Shown here: one piece after another, positions 62,061 to 64,000 of the stretch | How the letters are laid out: every line of letters starts with the position of its first letter | Position numbering within the stretch: position 1 is the first letter of the stretch | Assembly: GCA_949358305.1 (NCBI GenBank) | Contig: OX442316.1 | Span: 12,028,001-12,092,000 of the forward strand | DNA: 64,000 nt | Direction: 5' to 3' | DNA from: Strigamia acuminata | Lineage: Eukaryota > Arthropoda > Chilopoda > Geophilomorpha > Linotaeniidae | Notes under the pieces: generated by a model | Told to the model about the DNA's origin: nothing | What the model saw: only the letters and a program-made list of their open reading frames with translations | Databases searched by the model: none | Translations under genes and position numbers: made by a program

Positions 62061-63830
62061 ACACAGCTCGGTTTCAACAGGTCTGGCACACCTGCTATAA
62101 ATTGAATATGTTTTTCGGATTTATTGTTCAGATTGAAGCTACTTTTGATCATGAGCGATAAATTCGTATACGTTTATTCGATTTACACAGTTAAGTTTCA
62201 ACAAGTTAGTGCAGTTTCGTCAGTTTGTGTTTATGTCTGGGTGATAAATTCGGATACGTTTTCACATCGACAGAGCAGTTTCAGCTTGAATTTCAGTGAG
62301 AATTTCAGCTAGATATTCTGTGCAATTTCAGCTAGATATTCTGTGCAATTTCAGCTTGTATTTCTGCGTGAGCGATAAATTCGGATGAGTTTTTGAGGTA
62401 TTTCGTCCAGTTTCAGCTTGTATTTGTGCGTGGGCGATAAATTCAGATGGCTTTTTTAGACATTCAGTGCAATTGCAGCTTTTATTTCTGCGTGGGCGAT
62501 AAATTCGGATGACTTCTTTAGGTATTTAGAGTAGTTTAAGCTTGTATTTGTGCGTGGGTGATAAATTTGGATGACTTTTTTAGATATTCAGTTCAAATTT
62601 CAGCTTGTATTTGTGCTGGGCGATAAATTCGGATGACTTTTTTGGGTATTCAGAGTAGTTTCAGCTTGTATTTGTGCGTGGGTGATAAATTTGGATGACT
62701 TTTTTAGATATTCAGTTCAAATTTCAGCTTGTATTTGTGCTGGGCGATAAATTCGGATGACTTTTTTGGGTATTCAGTGCAATTTCAGCTTGTATTTGTG
62801 AGTTACCTTATGTTAGGTTAGGGTTAGGTTAGTGTTAGGTTAGGTTAGGTTAGTGTTAGGTTAAGGTTAGGTTAGGGTTAGGTTTGAGTTTTTGAGGTAT
62901 TCCGTTTATTAGTTTTGCTGTTTTGTTTCGGGGTTACTTTAGAATATGGCCCGCTTCGGAATGGGCCCAAAATTTGGTTACATACCGAATAAAGCCTACT
63001 GAGTCCGAAAATGACACCCAAAAGTGTCGGAAATGAGGATAGGTTAGGTTAAGGATAGGTTAGGTTAAGGATAGGTTAGATTAAAGATAGGTTAGGTTAA
63101 GGATAGGATAGGTTAAGGATAGGTTAGGTTAAGGATAGGTTAGGTTAAGGATAGGTTAGGTTAAGGATAGGTTAGGTTAAGGATAGGTTAGGTTAAGGAT
63201 AGGTTAGGTTAGATTAAGGATAGGTTAGGTTAGATTAAGGATAGGTTAGGTTAGGTTTAGCACAATAGACAATAAATTCGTTTGTGTTTTGTGATTTTGT
63301 AGTGTAGTTTTGTACGGTGGGCGATTAATTCGGATGCTTTTTTGGATTTATTGTACGGATTGAAGCCAGTTTTCATCGTGTGCTATAAAATCGGATGCAT
63401 TTTTTGGTTTTGTTGTGTTAGTTTCAGCAAGTTTTGCACTGTGGGCGATAAATTTGTATGTGTTTTGTGGATTTGCAGTGAAGTTTTGTATGATAGGGAA
63501 TAAATTCGGATGTGTTTTGTGGATTTGCAGTGTAAGTTCCAACAAGTTTAGCACGGTAGGCGATACATTCGAATGGGTCCATTGGTTGTACTGTTGAGTT
63601 TCAACAAGTTTTGCACGGTGGGCGATAAATCGAACACGGTTTTTTGGATTCACTGTTCGGTTTTGTGCGTGGCAAATAAGTTTTGATACGTTTTTTAGAT
63701 TTTTATTTCAGATTAAATAGGTTTTTTCGTGGGCAATAAATTCGGATACGTTTATTATATTCACATTTCAGTTTCAACCGGTTTTGCAAGAAGGCAATAA
63801 ATTCGGATACCTTTTTGGGATCTACTGTAG
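62061..63830. repeat. Satellite block, right arm (about 60-bp units, inverted)
   Basis: Units gtgggcgataaattcggatg...gtttcagcttgtatttgtgc, the reverse complement of the units at 28920-30640. It contains TTAGG-rich stretches at 62800-62890 and an aggataggttaggttaagg array at 63040-63265. Confidence 0.85.
63040..63265. repeat. 16-bp (AGGATAGGTTAGGTTA) minisatellite
   Basis: About 13 tandem copies of aggataggttaggtta with a few variants, embedded in the right satellite block. Confidence 0.92.
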
Positions 63831-63837
63831 AGATTCA

Positions 63838-63912
63838 ACAGATTTCTTTAGCAGTAGAGTGTGTACGTTTCAGAGAACAGATTTCTTTAGCAGTAGAGTG
63901 TGTACGTTTCAG
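63838..63912. repeat. 39-bp direct tandem duplication
   Basis: The sequence starting acagatttctttagcagtag is repeated after 39 bp with no change seen. The second copy ends at the hAT-like terminus. Confidence 0.92.
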
Positions 63913-64000
63913 CAGGGCCGTTTCGACCTATGAGGCAAAGAGGCGGCCGCCTCAGGCGGCACACTGACAGGGGCGGCAATTTTGGCAAAACAAAAAAAAA
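63913..64000. mobile_element. hAT-like transposon terminus, cut by window edge
   Basis: Begins CAGGGCCGTTTCGACC, followed by a self-complementary gaggcggccgcctcaggcgg region typical of hAT-type ends. Only 88 bp are in the window, so neither the other end nor an 8-bp target duplication can be checked. Confidence 0.6.

Noticed and set aside
27225-63830. A single giant transposon (Polinton-like) spanning both inverted arms
   Set aside because: The interior is made of ordinary host genes, and no polymerase B, integrase or capsid-type genes are present. Two independent inverted copies of one repeat family explain it better.

Overview
The window looks like an insect nuclear genome, most probably a beetle. 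Base composition is AT-rich, most introns are 45-100 nt with GT/AG ends, the gene set is metazoan (DEG/ENaC channels of pickpocket type, FMO, CCT1, Ndc80, GATD1), and there are interstitial TCAGG/TTAGG-type pentamer runs such as those at the telomeres of some beetles. The beetle assignment is inference; no ribosomal or mitochondrial marker is present.

Layout. (1) 1614-27049 is a three-unit tandem segmental duplication. Each unit carries a leftward pickpocket-family gene and, to its right, a decayed rightward fragment of a flavin-containing monooxygenase (FMO). Unit 1 is interrupted by a 6.3 kb LTR retrotransposon with 913-bp LTRs that read the same, which encodes Gag and an unusual second ORF but no recognisable reverse transcriptase or integrase. 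Unit 2 holds a 571-bp MITE and a 200-N gap. (2) 27050-31580 is satellite-rich DNA. (3) 31983-49038 is the gene-dense part: the intact FMO (+), a PAG1/Cbp-like tyrosine-rich transmembrane adaptor (-), chaperonin subunit CCT1 (-), kinetochore protein Ndc80 (+, head-to-head with CCT1), then a broken 5' copy of Ndc80, a 1.6 kb foldback element and a GATD1 gene (-) whose reading frame ends inside that element. (4) 49039-64000 is repeat-dominated: diverged exon-like repeats, hairpin elements, a 21-bp minisatellite, a roughly 0.5 kb tandem unit with splice-like signals, a 2.6 kb TIR element, and an inverted counterpart of the satellite block seen at 27-31 kb. A hAT-like terminus begins at the right edge.

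Main discovery candidate: the pickpocket genes encode two consecutive DEG/ENaC modules in one polypeptide. One uninterrupted 793-nt exon runs from the cysteine-rich region and pore helix (TM2) of module 1, through a cytoplasmic linker, into TM1 and the FPSLTIC motif of module 2. All 11 exons of copy 2 join in phase to give a 793-residue, four-TM protein, and copy 3 has the same architecture. It would be a natural concatemer of a channel family normally built from separate two-TM subunits. Module 2 also has Cys in place of Ser in the G-x-S selectivity-filter motif. The duplicated FMO pieces are all dead, while two of the three fused channels stay open, which suggests selection on the channel.
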